39,453 nt of DNA from Prochlorococcus sp. AH-716-J09 (GCA_028408915.1 JAOOLS010000005.1:1-39453); one strand, 5' to 3'; counted from the stretch's first letter, positions 9,072 to 17,353 are shown. Translations and numbers: made by a program. The notes: generated by a model not told the origin, from the letters alone.

Positions 9072-10019
9072 CTAATATTTGAGACTAAATTTCTTAACTA
9101 GCCACTGCGCAAAGATATTTACTACTAAAGAAAGGATCATGAGTACAAAAGCCGCATAAAACAGTGATGAGACCTGACTTCCATCAGCCTCACCAAACTG
9201 GTTTGCGAGCATGGAGGAAATGGTGTATCCAGGAGATAATAGAGACCAACTAAATGCATTTGAATTACCAATAATCATTGTCACAGCCATTGTTTCACCC
9301 ATTGCCCTACCTAAAGCCAATAGAACACCTGCCATAATTCCTGATAATGCTGCCGGCAAAATTACTGAAAATATTGTTTTCCATCTACTTGCTCCAATTC
9401 CATAAGCCGCATTTCTTAGCTTTTTAGGAACCTGATTAAGTGAATCCCTTGCAATAGAAGTCACTATTGGCAAAAGCATAACTACTAAAATCAATATTGC
9501 TAACAAAGAATTCCTGCCTGTAGGTTCTGTACTGAATAAAGGTATCCAACCAAAGAAATTATGTAAAAAGACAAAAAAGGTCCTAAAAAAAGGTTCCATT
9601 ACAAATATTGCCCAAAGTCCCAATACAACTGATGGAATAGCTGCTAACAATTCAACAAAAGAACCTATTATTTCTCTAAAAACTTTCGGTACAAAGTCCT
9701 CAGTAATAAATATTGCAGTTCCAACGCCCAAAGGGATAGTTATTAATAACGAAAGAAATGAAGTTACTAATGTGCCATATATTGCGGTAAAAGCTCCATA
9801 TTCATCTTTTACAGGATTCCATTCAGAGGTTACTAAAAACTTCAAGCCATACCTTGAAAAGGATTCAAATGACTGAAAAAAGACTACTAAAATAATTCCT
9901 AAAAGTATTATTGCTACGAAACTAGACAAGACTAGAGCAGTATTCTTAAAGATAATATCTATATTTTTTTCGATACCGAATCTTTTACGATTCTTGAAAA
10001 GAGTTAATTTCTCTTCCAT
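9072..10019 (-). CDS. pstC: phosphate ABC transporter permease PstC
   Basis: Second membrane subunit of the phosphate importer, 315 residues, about six helices. The N-terminal cytoplasmic stretch is followed by a helix, then a periplasmic loop (SEWNPVKDEYGAF) typical of PstC. The EAA loop reads KLRNAAYGIGASRWKTI and is followed by the ALGRAMGETMAV motif. It pairs with PstA to form the channel. It is separated from pstS by 105 bp that contain a stem-loop. Confidence 0.96.
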   Translation of the reverse strand: MEEKLTLFKNRKRFGIEKNIDIIFKNTALVLSSFVAIILLGIILVVFFQSFESFSRYGLKFLVTSEWNPVKDEYGAFTAIYGTLVTSFLSLLITIPLGVGTAIFITEDFVPKVFREIIGSFVELLAAIPSVVLGLWAIFVMEPFFRTFFVFLHNFFGWIPLFSTEPTGRNSLLAILILVVMLLPIVTSIARDSLNQVPKKLRNAAYGIGASRWKTIFSVILPAALSGIMAGVLLALGRAMGETMAVTMIIGNSNAFSWSLLSPGYTISSMLANQFGEADGSQVSSLFYAAFVLMILSLVVNIFAQWLVKKFSLKY

Positions 10020-10066
10020 TAAAAAAAGAATATCTCTATAAATCTACTACCAAATGTCGTAAAAGA

Positions 10067-10084
10067 CTTTAAGAGGACTTAAAG
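10067..10084 (-). promoter_or_regulatory. stem-loop between pstS and pstC
   Basis: Perfect 7-bp inverted repeat CTTTAAG / CTTAAAG with a 4-base loop, followed on the minus strand by a weak T-rich stretch. Its position after the binding-protein gene and before the permease genes is where ABC operons often carry a hairpin that protects the upstream message or partly stops transcription, giving more PstS than permease. The structure is seen; the role is inferred. Confidence 0.5.
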
Positions 10085-10124
10085 GTATATGAAAGTCATG
10101 ATAATTTGACATCTATTAAAAAAT

Positions 10125-11096
10125 TTAACTACCTATTCTTTCAACGGCAGCTCTTGATTTTAAAAGGATATTTCCTTTTAAGGGGATAAATCCAAGGGAT
10201 GAAGCCTTATCTTGATACTCATCACTTAACAATGTATTAAAGGCTTGTTTGATTGCTTTAGTATTTCTACTATTACCTTTTTCGTAAGCAAGTATCCATG
10301 TCAATGAAGCTATAGGGTACGCTCCTTTTGCTGTTGGATTAGGATTTTTACCTGCAAGATTTTCATCTAACGTAATACCATTAAGAGCCTTAGCTCCTGC
10401 TTCTGCAGATGGTTTTAGAAACTCCCCTGAAAGATTTTGAAGTGCAGCAGCCTTAACATTACCTTTAATATATGACTGATTTACATACCCAATTGCTCCT
10501 GGAGTGTTTTGAATTACACCTGCAACACCAGAATTACCCTTAGCACCAACACCTGCTGGCCACTTAACTGATTTACCAGTACCAAGATTCCAAGTTTTAG
10601 AAAAAGCCTCCATAGAATTTGTAAAAGCTTTAGTAGTTCCTGAACCATCAGAACGATGTGTCCAAGTTAACTTTCCTGATTTACAGCCTAATTCTTTCCA
10701 GTTTTTAACCATACCCATTGCAACTCGTACTGCTTGCTCTTGAGTAAGTTTCAAATCGCAATCATAGTTATAACCAAAGGCAATAGTTCCTCCAACCATA
10801 GGAATCTGTACTAAGCCTCTTGATACCTTTTCTATATCCTTAGCCTTCATAGGATCATCAGAAGCACCAAAATTTACTGTTTCATCTATAAAGGCTTTTC
10901 TGCCAGAACCAGAACCTACTGCTTGATAGTTAACTCTTGGTCCACCTGATTTGGCTAAGTCAAAAAACCACCTAGTATAAATTTTCGAGGGAAATGTAGC
11001 ACCTGCTCCGCTCAATCTTTTTGAAGCAATCGCTTCTTGAGAGAGAACTAATGAGATAGCAGAAGAAAAAACAAGGATTTTTTTTAAAATACCCAC
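10125..11096 (-). CDS. pstS: periplasmic phosphate-binding protein PstS
   Basis: Phosphate-capturing protein of 323 residues. It starts at GTG with a signal peptide ending near AIASKR (about residue 25). Phosphate-binding landmarks are GAGATFPSKIYTRWF, GSGSGRKAF, GASDDPM, RSDGSGTTKAF and NTPGAIGYVNQSY. First gene of the pstSCAB operon. The 166 bp upstream are AT-rich. I looked there for PhoB-type direct repeats of the CTTAACCT kind and found no convincing three-repeat box, though isolated TTTAATTA-like octamers occur. Regulation by phosphate is expected for the family, not demonstrated here. Confidence 0.96.
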   Translation of the reverse strand: MGILKKILVFSSAISLVLSQEAIASKRLSGAGATFPSKIYTRWFFDLAKSGGPRVNYQAVGSGSGRKAFIDETVNFGASDDPMKAKDIEKVSRGLVQIPMVGGTIAFGYNYDCDLKLTQEQAVRVAMGMVKNWKELGCKSGKLTWTHRSDGSGTTKAFTNSMEAFSKTWNLGTGKSVKWPAGVGAKGNSGVAGVIQNTPGAIGYVNQSYIKGNVKAAALQNLSGEFLKPSAEAGAKALNGITLDENLAGKNPNPTAKGAYPIASLTWILAYEKGNSRNTKAIKQAFNTLLSDEYQDKASSLGFIPLKGNILLKSRAAVERIGS

Positions 11097-11262
11097 TTTG
11101 TAATGAGAAATGAGTCTGTTTAATATAAATTACAACCATGAGGTAATTAAAAATTTAAAGATAAATAAATCAAATTATTTTGATATATAAAATTATTATG
11201 TATATATCGGCATTAAGAGCTCAGCTAGCAATTTAAATTTCAATTAAATATCAACTCTTTAT

Positions 11263-11631
11263 TTAGAATTTAATTTTTGTTTTTACTCTGTTTTTATTTT
11301 GAGATTTGAATTCAAAAATTCCAGTATCAGTAAATATTGTCAATTCATCTCCAGATGTTTCTTCAATTGAAATTCCTTCAGACTCTAAATTCTTAACATA
11401 TACATTACCAATAAGTTTCAGAGATTTATCATCCTTGTCAAAAGAAAGTTTGTCAGAATAAGCCTCAAAATTACCACTATTGCTTTTAATAACTACATTT
11501 CCAATAGCCTCTAAATCACCTTCTAAAGTATTTACTTGAGAATCAGATGTAATTGTGTAATTAATTAATTCCTCAGCAAAAGAATATTCAGCTAATAAAA
11601 ATAAAAACGATGCAAAAAATAAGCTTTTCAT
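11263..11631 (-). CDS. LptA/OstA-like periplasmic protein
   Basis: 122 residues with a signal peptide (hydrophobic first 17 residues, then a cleavage region before EELINYTITSD). The mature part has the repeating beta-strand pattern of the OstA/LptA domain: VNTLEGDLEAIGNVVIKS, YSDKLSFDKDDKSLKLIGNV, and a repeat of the same register after it. LptA proteins bridge lipopolysaccharide transport across the periplasm. This copy is short and no lpt partner genes lie nearby, so its exact role is open. Its ATG abuts the stop of the cytochrome gene, suggesting one transcript. Confidence 0.65.
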   Translation of the reverse strand: MKSLFFASFLFLLAEYSFAEELINYTITSDSQVNTLEGDLEAIGNVVIKSNSGNFEAYSDKLSFDKDDKSLKLIGNVYVKNLESEGISIEETSGDELTIFTDTGIFEFKSQNKNRVKTKIKF

Positions 11632-11985
11632 TTACTCCCAACCCTTTTCTGCATTTTGAATAATCCATTGTGCAAGAACCTTATCCTCTCCATCCTTCAA
11701 TTTATTTTTGTAACCCTTCATAAAACCAATTCCATCATTAGCAATTATTGTTATTGAATTTACATCTGCTATTCCCCTTTTTTCAAGGTCGGAAAGTTTT
11801 AATGATTTGGATCCTTTAAGAACGATTGATCCACCTCTTACATGGCAGCCTGCACAAACATTTCTAAAAATTGTTTCTCCATCTCTAATATCCGAAGCCA
11901 TAAGATATCTATTTTGCAAAGAGGTTTGAAGAATAATTATTAAAATTATTACAGGAATTACAAATAGAAATTTAAATATTTTCAT
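11632..11985 (-). CDS. c-type cytochrome, cytochrome c6 (c553) family
   Basis: Class I cytochrome c exported to the thylakoid lumen or periplasm. I start it at ATG 11985 because the signal sequence (Lys, then a long Ile/Leu/Val run) begins there; a GTG six codons upstream is possible. The haem motif CAGCH is at residues 44-48, and the likely distal Met ligand is in GIGFMKGYK. The C-terminal QWIIQNAEKGWE resembles the c6 end. About 117 residues. It carries electrons between membrane complexes; whether it serves photosystem I or another partner cannot be told. Confidence 0.85.
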   Translation of the reverse strand: MKIFKFLFVIPVIILIIILQTSLQNRYLMASDIRDGETIFRNVCAGCHVRGGSIVLKGSKSLKLSDLEKRGIADVNSITIIANDGIGFMKGYKNKLKDGEDKVLAQWIIQNAEKGWE

Positions 11986-12039
11986 TTGATTTATTCTACC
12001 CACAATAAATTTAGCAATTAATTCTGAATCTCGATCTAA

Positions 12040-13095
12040 CTACTTTAATAGTTCTACTGCTACGACAAGATTTCCTAATAATCCGTTCAAAATATTTAGC
12101 TGTTCTTTACTACCAAAGGCTATTAATACCTGACCTGGTTGAAGTATGAAATTACCTCCAGGATTAGTGAACAACTTTTCATTTTCTTTAATGGCTAATA
12201 TTTTTGCACCACTCTTTTTGCCTATTCCAAGTTCAGAAAGTGATCTTTTCTCCGCAGTTTCAAAAAGACTAATATCATTACTTAATTCAAATTCTTCAAT
12301 TTCACATTCACTTCCTGCTAAAAGATCTAGAAAATCAATGGCTATTGGTCTTAAAGCCATTGAGGCCATTGCTCTACCTGCAGCTATATAAGGGCTTACA
12401 ACTATACTTGCCCCGGCTAATCTCAACTTACTTGCGGCTTCTTCAGTTCCCGCTCTTGCTATTACTCTTATAGAACTTCTTATCCCCTTAGCACTTAAAA
12501 CCACATATAAATTTGCAGCGTCATTAGGCAAAGTAACAACCAAACTCTTACATTTTTCTAACCCTGCCAGTTTTAAAGTCTCATCAAGAGTCGCATCAGC
12601 ACAAAGCACTTCTAAATCATTTTCTTCAGCAATCTTTTTTCTATCTTCATCACTCTCAACAACAATAATTGGAATATTTTGCGTTTTTATTTGGTTAGAT
12701 ATTTCCTGACCAACCCTCCCATATCCGCACAAAATTACATGATTTTCCATTTTTCTAAGAAGTCTTTTAAAACGTAATTCGTTTACTCTTTGAAAATAGC
12801 CGGATTCGAATAATCTAACAGCTTTTTGAAAGGTAAATTGAATAAAGATCAATCCGCCTACGATTACTAAAACAGTTACGATCCTGCCTTCAGGACTTAA
12901 AGGTTGAACTTCTCCAAAACCAATAGTGGTTATTGTGATCAGAACCATCCATAAGCAATCACTCCATTCCCAGCCCTCTGTTATTCGATAGCCAATTGCA
13001 CCTAAAAAAAACAGAAAGAATAAAGAATAAATAAGACCAAACCAAGGCCTTAAATAGTCTTTGATAAAATAGAACTCAAATAATCTAAGCTTCAT
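12040..13095 (-). CDS. potassium channel with TrkA-type regulatory domains
   Basis: 351 residues. Two membrane helices flank a pore loop with the selectivity filter TTIGFGE (residues 56-62). An RCK/TrkA-N Rossmann domain starts at HVILCGYGRVGQEIS (about residue 118) and holds a TrkA-like dinucleotide site, and a TrkA-C domain follows from about residue 260. This is the architecture of MthK/Kch-type ligand-gated K+ channels, with Phe in place of Tyr in the filter. It is convergent with nothing close and probably monocistronic. Confidence 0.88.
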   Translation of the reverse strand: MKLRLFEFYFIKDYLRPWFGLIYSLFFLFFLGAIGYRITEGWEWSDCLWMVLITITTIGFGEVQPLSPEGRIVTVLVIVGGLIFIQFTFQKAVRLFESGYFQRVNELRFKRLLRKMENHVILCGYGRVGQEISNQIKTQNIPIIVVESDEDRKKIAEENDLEVLCADATLDETLKLAGLEKCKSLVVTLPNDAANLYVVLSAKGIRSSIRVIARAGTEEAASKLRLAGASIVVSPYIAAGRAMASMALRPIAIDFLDLLAGSECEIEEFELSNDISLFETAEKRSLSELGIGKKSGAKILAIKENEKLFTNPGGNFILQPGQVLIAFGSKEQLNILNGLLGNLVVAVELLK

Positions 13096-13172
13096 ATCCC
13101 TTATTATCGTAAACTATTCAAAAATTTCAAAAAAATTTTCTATTATGTTCCTAAAACTATTTATTTGATTAA

Positions 13173-13259
13173 GTGAAATACATATTAAGCAGGATAATAA
13201 TATTTATTTTCGTAGCTGTATGCATTAAACAAATGATGACTGTCTCAGGTCTTATTTAA
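13173..13259 (+). CDS. possible 28-residue single-helix membrane peptide
   Basis: A GTG start, then a basic residue pair and a hydrophobic helix (IIIFIFVAVCI), ending in a short polar tail. It lies alone on the plus strand in the gap between two minus-strand genes. No clear SD sequence. Similar small membrane peptides are frequent in this window, which supports it only weakly. Confidence 0.35.
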   Translation: MKYILSRIIIFIFVAVCIKQMMTVSGLI

Positions 13260-13278
13260 TGCTTGATTAAAAATTAAT

Positions 13279-13410
13279 TTATGGTTTAACTTGTACTGAT
13301 TCAATAAGAAAATCAGAAGCTGCTTTTAACCAATCAGCGACTGTAAGACGGAGGTCAGGTTGAGAATATACAAGCGCGACAATAATTCCAACTAAAATTA
13401 TCTTCACCAT
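13279..13410 (-). CDS. conserved-looking 43-residue membrane-associated peptide
   Basis: ATG on the minus strand. The N-terminal 15 residues are hydrophobic (VKIILVGIIVALVY); the rest is an amphipathic helix with Trp and acidic residues (DLRLTVADWLKAASDFLIE). Third-position use is less AT-biased than in neighbouring gaps and the composition is convincingly protein-like. Function unknown. I believe similar peptides occur in marine picocyanobacteria, but I cannot verify this here. Confidence 0.65.
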   Translation of the reverse strand: MVKIILVGIIVALVYSQPDLRLTVADWLKAASDFLIESVQVKP

Positions 13411-13487
13411 GGCAATTCAAATATTCTTATGAATTAAAGCACAACTATTTGGTAAAAAGAACCTTAAATTTATAAAAAATAGATTAA

Positions 13488-13880
13488 TTAAAATTTCTCT
13501 AATTGATTAAACAAGTATTCCACTCTTCTTAGATTCACACCTAAATCTGATTGCCCTAATCTTGCTGCAGATCTTATCTGAATAATTCCTTTAGATCTAT
13601 CTACATAACTTCTCACATCAAGCTTTAAAATTTCGAGGTCATCTGGAAATCTAAAAATTAAGCTTCTACAAACACCCCTCCAATAATTTCTACCACTTTC
13701 AATAACTTCTGTACGAGGTAAACCTTCTGCCAGAGAAACAAGTTGAATAAACTTTTGATCAACATTTATTAGTTTCTTTTCTACTAAGACACTATTTAAT
13801 GGATTAGTTATTGGAGCAAGACCTTGGATGGAGGAAACCATATTTTTTAAGAGAGATATAGAAGTTCTAACTGATTTCAT
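13488..13880 (-). CDS. DUF1499 family protein
   Basis: About 130 residues. I start it at ATG 13880 rather than the TTG two codons earlier. The diagnostic DUF1499 features are in the second half: EVIESGRNYWRGVCRS, then FRFPDDLEIL, then IQIRSAARLGQSDLGVN and RRVEYLF at the end. The family is widespread in bacteria and plastids and of unknown function. No signal peptide is evident. Confidence 0.8.
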   Translation of the reverse strand: MKSVRTSISLLKNMVSSIQGLAPITNPLNSVLVEKKLINVDQKFIQLVSLAEGLPRTEVIESGRNYWRGVCRSLIFRFPDDLEILKLDVRSYVDRSKGIIQIRSAARLGQSDLGVNLRRVEYLFNQLEKF

Positions 13881-13962
13881 ATACAAAGTGAGAGAAAAAA
13901 GTAAAGAATTTTCCCATAAATTTGATCTCTTTATAAAGATTCCTTATTTTGTGATCAAAATT

Positions 13963-14100
13963 CTAAAATTTGAGATTTTTTATTGTTTTTTTTGATAGAG
14001 ATGGTTGCCTGGATTGTTTTCTATTTAGTTTCCTAATCCATAAAAAAACTCCCACAAACAAAACAATTTCAACAATAATTCCAACCTTTATTAAACTCAT
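13963..14100 (-). CDS. 45-residue membrane peptide, unknown function
   Basis: ATG preceded by an AGGA ribosome site at good spacing on the minus strand. One transmembrane helix (VGIIVEIVLFVGVFLWI) is followed by a strongly basic cytoplasmic tail (RKLNRKQSRQ and further Lys). This topology, short N-terminus, helix and positive tail, suggests an in-to-out anchored accessory peptide. No family recognised. Confidence 0.6.
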   Translation of the reverse strand: MSLIKVGIIVEIVLFVGVFLWIRKLNRKQSRQPSLSKKTIKNLKF

Positions 14101-14196
14101 TTTTTATCCTCATTTTTCTTGTTGGTGCCCTCTATATATGGCACAAGGATATTTAATAACCATTTTTTAAATGAACTTAACGGTTTCATAATCTAT

Positions 14197-14580
14197 TTAC
14201 TTGCCTTTTTTCCACATACTCCTCCCTTTAATGAGATCCTCTATATTTGGCCAAGCTGCTATTAATTCTTTAAGTGCCTTTCTATTAGGAGTATAGAAAA
14301 CACATGACAATGCACTTATTACATAGAGTATGAACCACAACTTACTTTCTGAATAAGCTAAAAACAATGAGAAAAGAAAACTTCCAATAAAGAAAAAGAA
14401 AAATGTCCTATTTAGTATTTCTAATGGAGTTCTTTTAAGTCTGTAAAATTTAATCTTTTTACTATCTTCTTCATTATCTTTCTGGAATTTACTTTCGTAT
14501 GAATTAATTATTTCTTCTTCAAGAACTTTTTCGTACTCTAAATTATCAATTGGATCACTAATATCCTTTTTATTTATCAT
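14197..14580 (-). CDS. two-helix membrane protein, unknown function
   Basis: 127 residues. A charged N-terminal half (many Glu, Asp and Lys) is followed by two membrane helices (RTFFFFFIGSFLFSLFLAY and LWFILYVISALSCVFY) joined by a short loop. A C-terminal segment, KALKELIAAWPNIEDLIKGR, completes it. No recognised domain. It lies 96 bp downstream (in transcription) of nothing close; the region before it has no clear promoter. Confidence 0.65.
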   Translation of the reverse strand: MINKKDISDPIDNLEYEKVLEEEIINSYESKFQKDNEEDSKKIKFYRLKRTPLEILNRTFFFFFIGSFLFSLFLAYSESKLWFILYVISALSCVFYTPNRKALKELIAAWPNIEDLIKGRSMWKKGK

Positions 14581-14863
14581 TGGTATCTATACAGTACAAA
14601 TATGGTAACTAATTTAAGGTATTTTAAAAAGTATCAAATTTTATCTGTTAATTTGAGCTATACGAACAGATCATGGTTTTGAAAATACTTCAAGATTGTC
14701 TTATTTATAAAAGATAAATTAGTCAAAATATTCTTTTTAATTTTCCCAAATCTTTTGGTCATTTAAAACAATCACTTCTATAAGCTTGATAGCATTAATT
14801 AAATTAGGAGGCAATATCTAAATCTAGAGTTAAAATAGTTTAGAGATTTTATTAAAAATATAT

Positions 14864-15175
14864 ATGCAAAGGTATTTGATTTCCTACGAATTTACAGATG
14901 GCGAGGAGCAAGAAGAAGGTGCAGAAATGCTAATTAATTGGTACGAATCAGGTGGACCCCAAAACAGACCTGAAAACTATGAGGTTCATTCTTGGATTTT
15001 TATGGTTCAAAATGGGATTGGACATTCTGTCGTGAGTGCAGATTCTCTTGAGACAATTTGGAAGCAATGGCACCCCTGGAGAAGGTTAATGGATATAAAT
15101 ATACAGCCGTGTATGGATCTTGATGAGACAGTCGGTTTATTCAAAAAACAAAAAATGAATACACGGATAGTCTAA
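14864..15175 (+). CDS. DUF3303-like small protein
   Basis: 103 residues. It begins with the strand-helix pattern RYLISYEFTDGEEQEEGAEMLINWYESGGP and ends with a DINIQPCMDLDETVGLF segment. Both fit the DUF3303 ferredoxin-like fold seen in cyanobacteria and other bacteria. The middle GIGHSVVSADSLETIWKQW matches the central helix region. Function unknown. ATG chosen; the frame is closed just upstream. Confidence 0.6.
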   Translation: MQRYLISYEFTDGEEQEEGAEMLINWYESGGPQNRPENYEVHSWIFMVQNGIGHSVVSADSLETIWKQWHPWRRLMDINIQPCMDLDETVGLFKKQKMNTRIV

Positions 15176-15270
15176 AAGTATTTCTAACTCCTAAATATAA
15201 ATTTCTTTTTAGTAGCACCTAATACTACATACATATTTCACTGCGTTAAAAAGGATAAGATTAATTTTCC

Positions 15271-15465
15271 ATGATGAATGATTCTTATCACATTTACTTT
15301 AAAGGAGAAATTCTTTTCAAGAATTTGAGTAAAGATGAATTTGAATTTGTTTGGGGGAAACTTTATACATCCTACATAAATGCCCTAAATAAAGAGCTAA
15401 CCTACGAATTAATTAGCGAAAACAATATTATGGAGCCGGCCTTTAACCTTGAGCCATCTTACTAA
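15271..15465 (+). CDS. 64-residue unknown protein
   Basis: Soluble, acidic small protein beginning MMNDSYHIYFKGEILFKNLS, with an amphipathic helix rich in Tyr and Trp (FEFVWGKLYTSYINAL). ATG-ATG start; the second ATG could also be used. The alternating strand and helix pattern suggests a small alpha/beta fold. No family recognised. Confidence 0.6.
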   Translation: MMNDSYHIYFKGEILFKNLSKDEFEFVWGKLYTSYINALNKELTYELISENNIMEPAFNLEPSY

Positions 15466-15485
15466 ATCAAAAACTAAATCCTAGA

Positions 15486-15728
15486 TTATGAATAAAACAA
15501 GAAAAGCTGTCTTTCTTTTATTTTGAGGTACTCTTTCTCTTCTTTAGTTATATCTAAAGCAATTTTATTTGCCTCAGTTTCGACATTCGAACTATAAGTT
15601 TCAAAGTTCTCATCTTTTTTAAATAGGGCAACGATACCAATATCTGTTATGAACCAAATAAAGTGATCAGTTTCTCCAATTGGCTCTTCATTTAAAGAAT
15701 CAATAATCAAATCACAAGTTGAATCCAT
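15486..15728 (-). CDS. 80-residue unknown protein
   Basis: Minus-strand ATG, acidic soluble product with one cysteine, a hydrophobic strand pair (HFIWFITDIGIVALFKK) and a helical Lys/Glu-rich C-terminal half. It is convergent with the preceding plus-strand gene, 20 bp away. No family recognised. Confidence 0.6.
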   Translation of the reverse strand: MDSTCDLIIDSLNEEPIGETDHFIWFITDIGIVALFKKDENFETYSSNVETEANKIALDITKEEKEYLKIKERQLFLFYS

Positions 15729-15749
15729 TTAATTAATCTGAGAGGGGTT

Positions 15750-15986
15750 TTAATTGCCTCCATTGCAATACCTAACGGCCTCAGAATTGGTGCCACCATC
15801 ATCAATTATTTCTGCAACACATTTATTAAAAAGTTTAGATTCCTTTTTTACTGAACAGAATCCAAAAGCGATTGCAGCTAAAGCTATTGCCGATACGAAA
15901 CTAGAACCAAGTTGTATAAAACCATAGAAAAACATAAAGTTTTTCTTTCCAGAACATTTTTTTGAATCCTTTTTTTCTTCTGTCAT
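15750..15986 (-). CDS. 78-residue membrane protein with lumenal cysteines
   Basis: I start it at ATG 15986: the hydrophilic N-terminus TEEKKDSKKCSGKK looks natural, and the 27 codons upstream in frame look less coding-like. One or two hydrophobic stretches (FMFFYGFIQLGSSFVSAIALAAIAFGF) are followed by a polar tail with Cys in FNKCVAEI and RYCNGGN, which could pair in an oxidising compartment. Last gene of the minus-strand block before the DnaA-box gap. Confidence 0.55.
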   Translation of the reverse strand: MTEEKKDSKKCSGKKNFMFFYGFIQLGSSFVSAIALAAIAFGFCSVKKESKLFNKCVAEIIDDGGTNSEAVRYCNGGN

Positions 15987-16347
15987 TTTAGTTATTAACT
16001 TAATCAAATTTATAGGATTGATTTTAGTTTCGAGAAATATTTGCATAGAGAAAACCGAATTAAACAATTTTTAATCAGCTATGACAAAAATTAAAAATTT
16101 CAAGTTTAGATTGATTTTTCTTCACTTTAATTTTCAATTTGATACATGATGAAGAAAAAACTTTTTTAATTTTTTATCAACATAAGCTTCTGGTATAGAT
16201 ATTTTTTCTTTTTTAAAAAGTAATGATCCCACAGTTATAACAGGAGATTATGATAATTTTTAAACTATATTTTATTTTTTTTGATGAAGTATTAATACTT
16301 AAAAAATTTTCCAGAAAAGCTTGTTTTTGTAATGCTCCCGGAGAGTT

Positions 16348-16457
16348 ATCCACTTTTTAAGCGTTTTTCAACAGGGTTTTCCACAATATGTTGATTAAAT
16401 TTGGATTTCTATGTGCAAAATAAAATATTATCTTCTTTTAAGAAAAAACTATCCACA
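16348..16457. promoter_or_regulatory. cluster of five DnaA-box-like sites
   Basis: Within 110 bp: TTATCCACT (16348-16356), TTTTCAACA (16367-16375), TTTTCCACA (16379-16387), TTTTGCACA on the minus strand (16414-16422) and CTATCCACA (16449-16457). TTTTCCACA matches the cyanobacterial DnaA box form and the others differ from TTATCCACA or TTTTCCACA by one or two bases. The gap 16068-16518 contains no convincing gene. AT-rich DNA lies on the left side (about 16250-16315), and gene direction switches from mostly minus to mostly plus across it. It could be a replication origin, a DnaA-titrating locus or a DnaA-controlled promoter. Confidence 0.6.
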
Positions 16458-16518
16458 TTTTTATTTTGGGATCACTAGGATTTCAAATGTCTTTTGAATA
16501 ATTCTAAGTACAAACCCT

Positions 16519-16644
16519 ATGAATCTAAATGAGACAAAAAAAGATTTAAATCCCGAAATCAAAAAAGAGTTGGAAAAATCTAAGCTTAAAGTTCTTACTA
16601 ATGAAAATGATTTTTTAGTTAAAAACCTCAAAAAGGCTGGATAA
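16519..16644 (+). CDS. 41-residue charged peptide
   Basis: ATG, then a strongly charged Lys/Glu/Asn-rich product (LNETKKDLNPEIKKELEKS) ending NDFLVKNLKKAG. Likely helical and soluble. It lies just right of the DnaA-box cluster. The following 286 bp to the next gene are AT-rich and I see nothing in them. Confidence 0.5.
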   Translation: MNLNETKKDLNPEIKKELEKSKLKVLTNENDFLVKNLKKAG

Positions 16645-16930
16645 TCTACTAGAGTTTAAAGATATTTTTAAACAACAAATTTTCTAAACTTCCTTTCTAA
16701 GACAAAATAATATTTCTTGAATGATCACAAAAATGTTTAAGTTTATCAAATATAAAATTTCTATTAAATATACGAATTAATATTCCTGATATCAAACATA
16801 TAAAAAAAATTCTAGTTATATTATCAAGATCTCAGTTAGAGATCAGATTAGAAATATAAACGGGAAGATCAAAGTTTTAAATTTCTTAAACATCAGTATT
16901 TCCTGTAATAATTTTTAGTTTCTATAAAAT

Positions 16931-17182
16931 ATGAATATCCAAGAACTTAAAGTCAACTACAAAAAGCTTTTAAACAAAGCTGCCACAGCAAACGGCCGTA
17001 AAGAAACTGTTTCTTACTTAAATCGTGCTGCTAAAATTAAATCAAAAATCTATTCAAATACTAAAGTAAATTGCTTTAGATGTAATGGAGCAGGTTTTCT
17101 AAGAATTTCACTAGATGAGACTAAAACATGTCTATCTTGCTACGGGAAGGGTTTTTTAATTAAAGAAATTCAGAAGGTTTAA
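16931..17182 (+). CDS. small protein with DnaJ-like zinc-binding motifs
   Basis: 83 residues. A helical basic N-terminal half is followed by two CxxCxGxG-type repeats, CFRCNGAGF and CLSCYGKGF, about 20 residues apart. That is the pattern of a DnaJ cysteine-rich zinc centre, with Asn and Tyr at the fourth position. No J-domain is present. Such stand-alone zinc modules often serve in protein folding or assembly of photosynthetic complexes; that role here is inference. Confidence 0.7.
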   Translation: MNIQELKVNYKKLLNKAATANGRKETVSYLNRAAKIKSKIYSNTKVNCFRCNGAGFLRISLDETKTCLSCYGKGFLIKEIQKV

Positions 17183-17197
17183 AAAATTTGATTGTTC

Positions 17198-17353
17198 ATG
17201 AAAGATCTCATTCAAGTTCACAAAAAATTAATTAAAACAGTAAAAGAACAAATGGGATTTTCTGATTATGGGATGTATTGGTTAGCTTTCCTGGAAGGAG
17301 GTCTAACTATATGGCTGCTGGATAGAATATTTTTCCACTGGTTAAAGTTTTAA
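17198..17353 (+). CDS. 51-residue peptide with a weak membrane helix
   Basis: ATG, 51 codons. A basic amphipathic N-terminal helix (LIQVHKKLIKTVKEQMG) is followed by an aromatic, hydrophobic segment (YGMYWLAFLEGGLTIWLLD) and a short basic tail. The segment GMYWLAFLEGGL recalls the phrase WSFLFFLEGGI in the gene at 23090, suggesting related peptides. It starts 15 bp after the zinc-motif gene, so one transcript is possible. Confidence 0.6.
   Translation: MKDLIQVHKKLIKTVKEQMGFSDYGMYWLAFLEGGLTIWLLDRIFFHWLKF

Noticed and set aside
11097-11262. Pho box upstream of pstS
   Set aside because: Only isolated TTTAATTA-like octamers are present, without the three regularly spaced repeats expected.
13970-14170. 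66-codon plus-strand frame
   Set aside because: It is antisense to the 45-residue membrane gene, which has a good AGGA site and a sensible topology.
14803-14830. strong AGGAGG before the DUF3303-like gene
   Set aside because: No start codon at usable distance (a stop follows in the nearest frames); the real start at 14864 is too far away.
16250-16414. plus-strand frame from ATG 16250 with an AGGAG site, overlapping the DnaA boxes
   Set aside because: About fifty codons are open, but the composition is Phe/Ile/Lys-biased at first and the frame runs through the box cluster. I could not support it as a gene over the regulatory reading.
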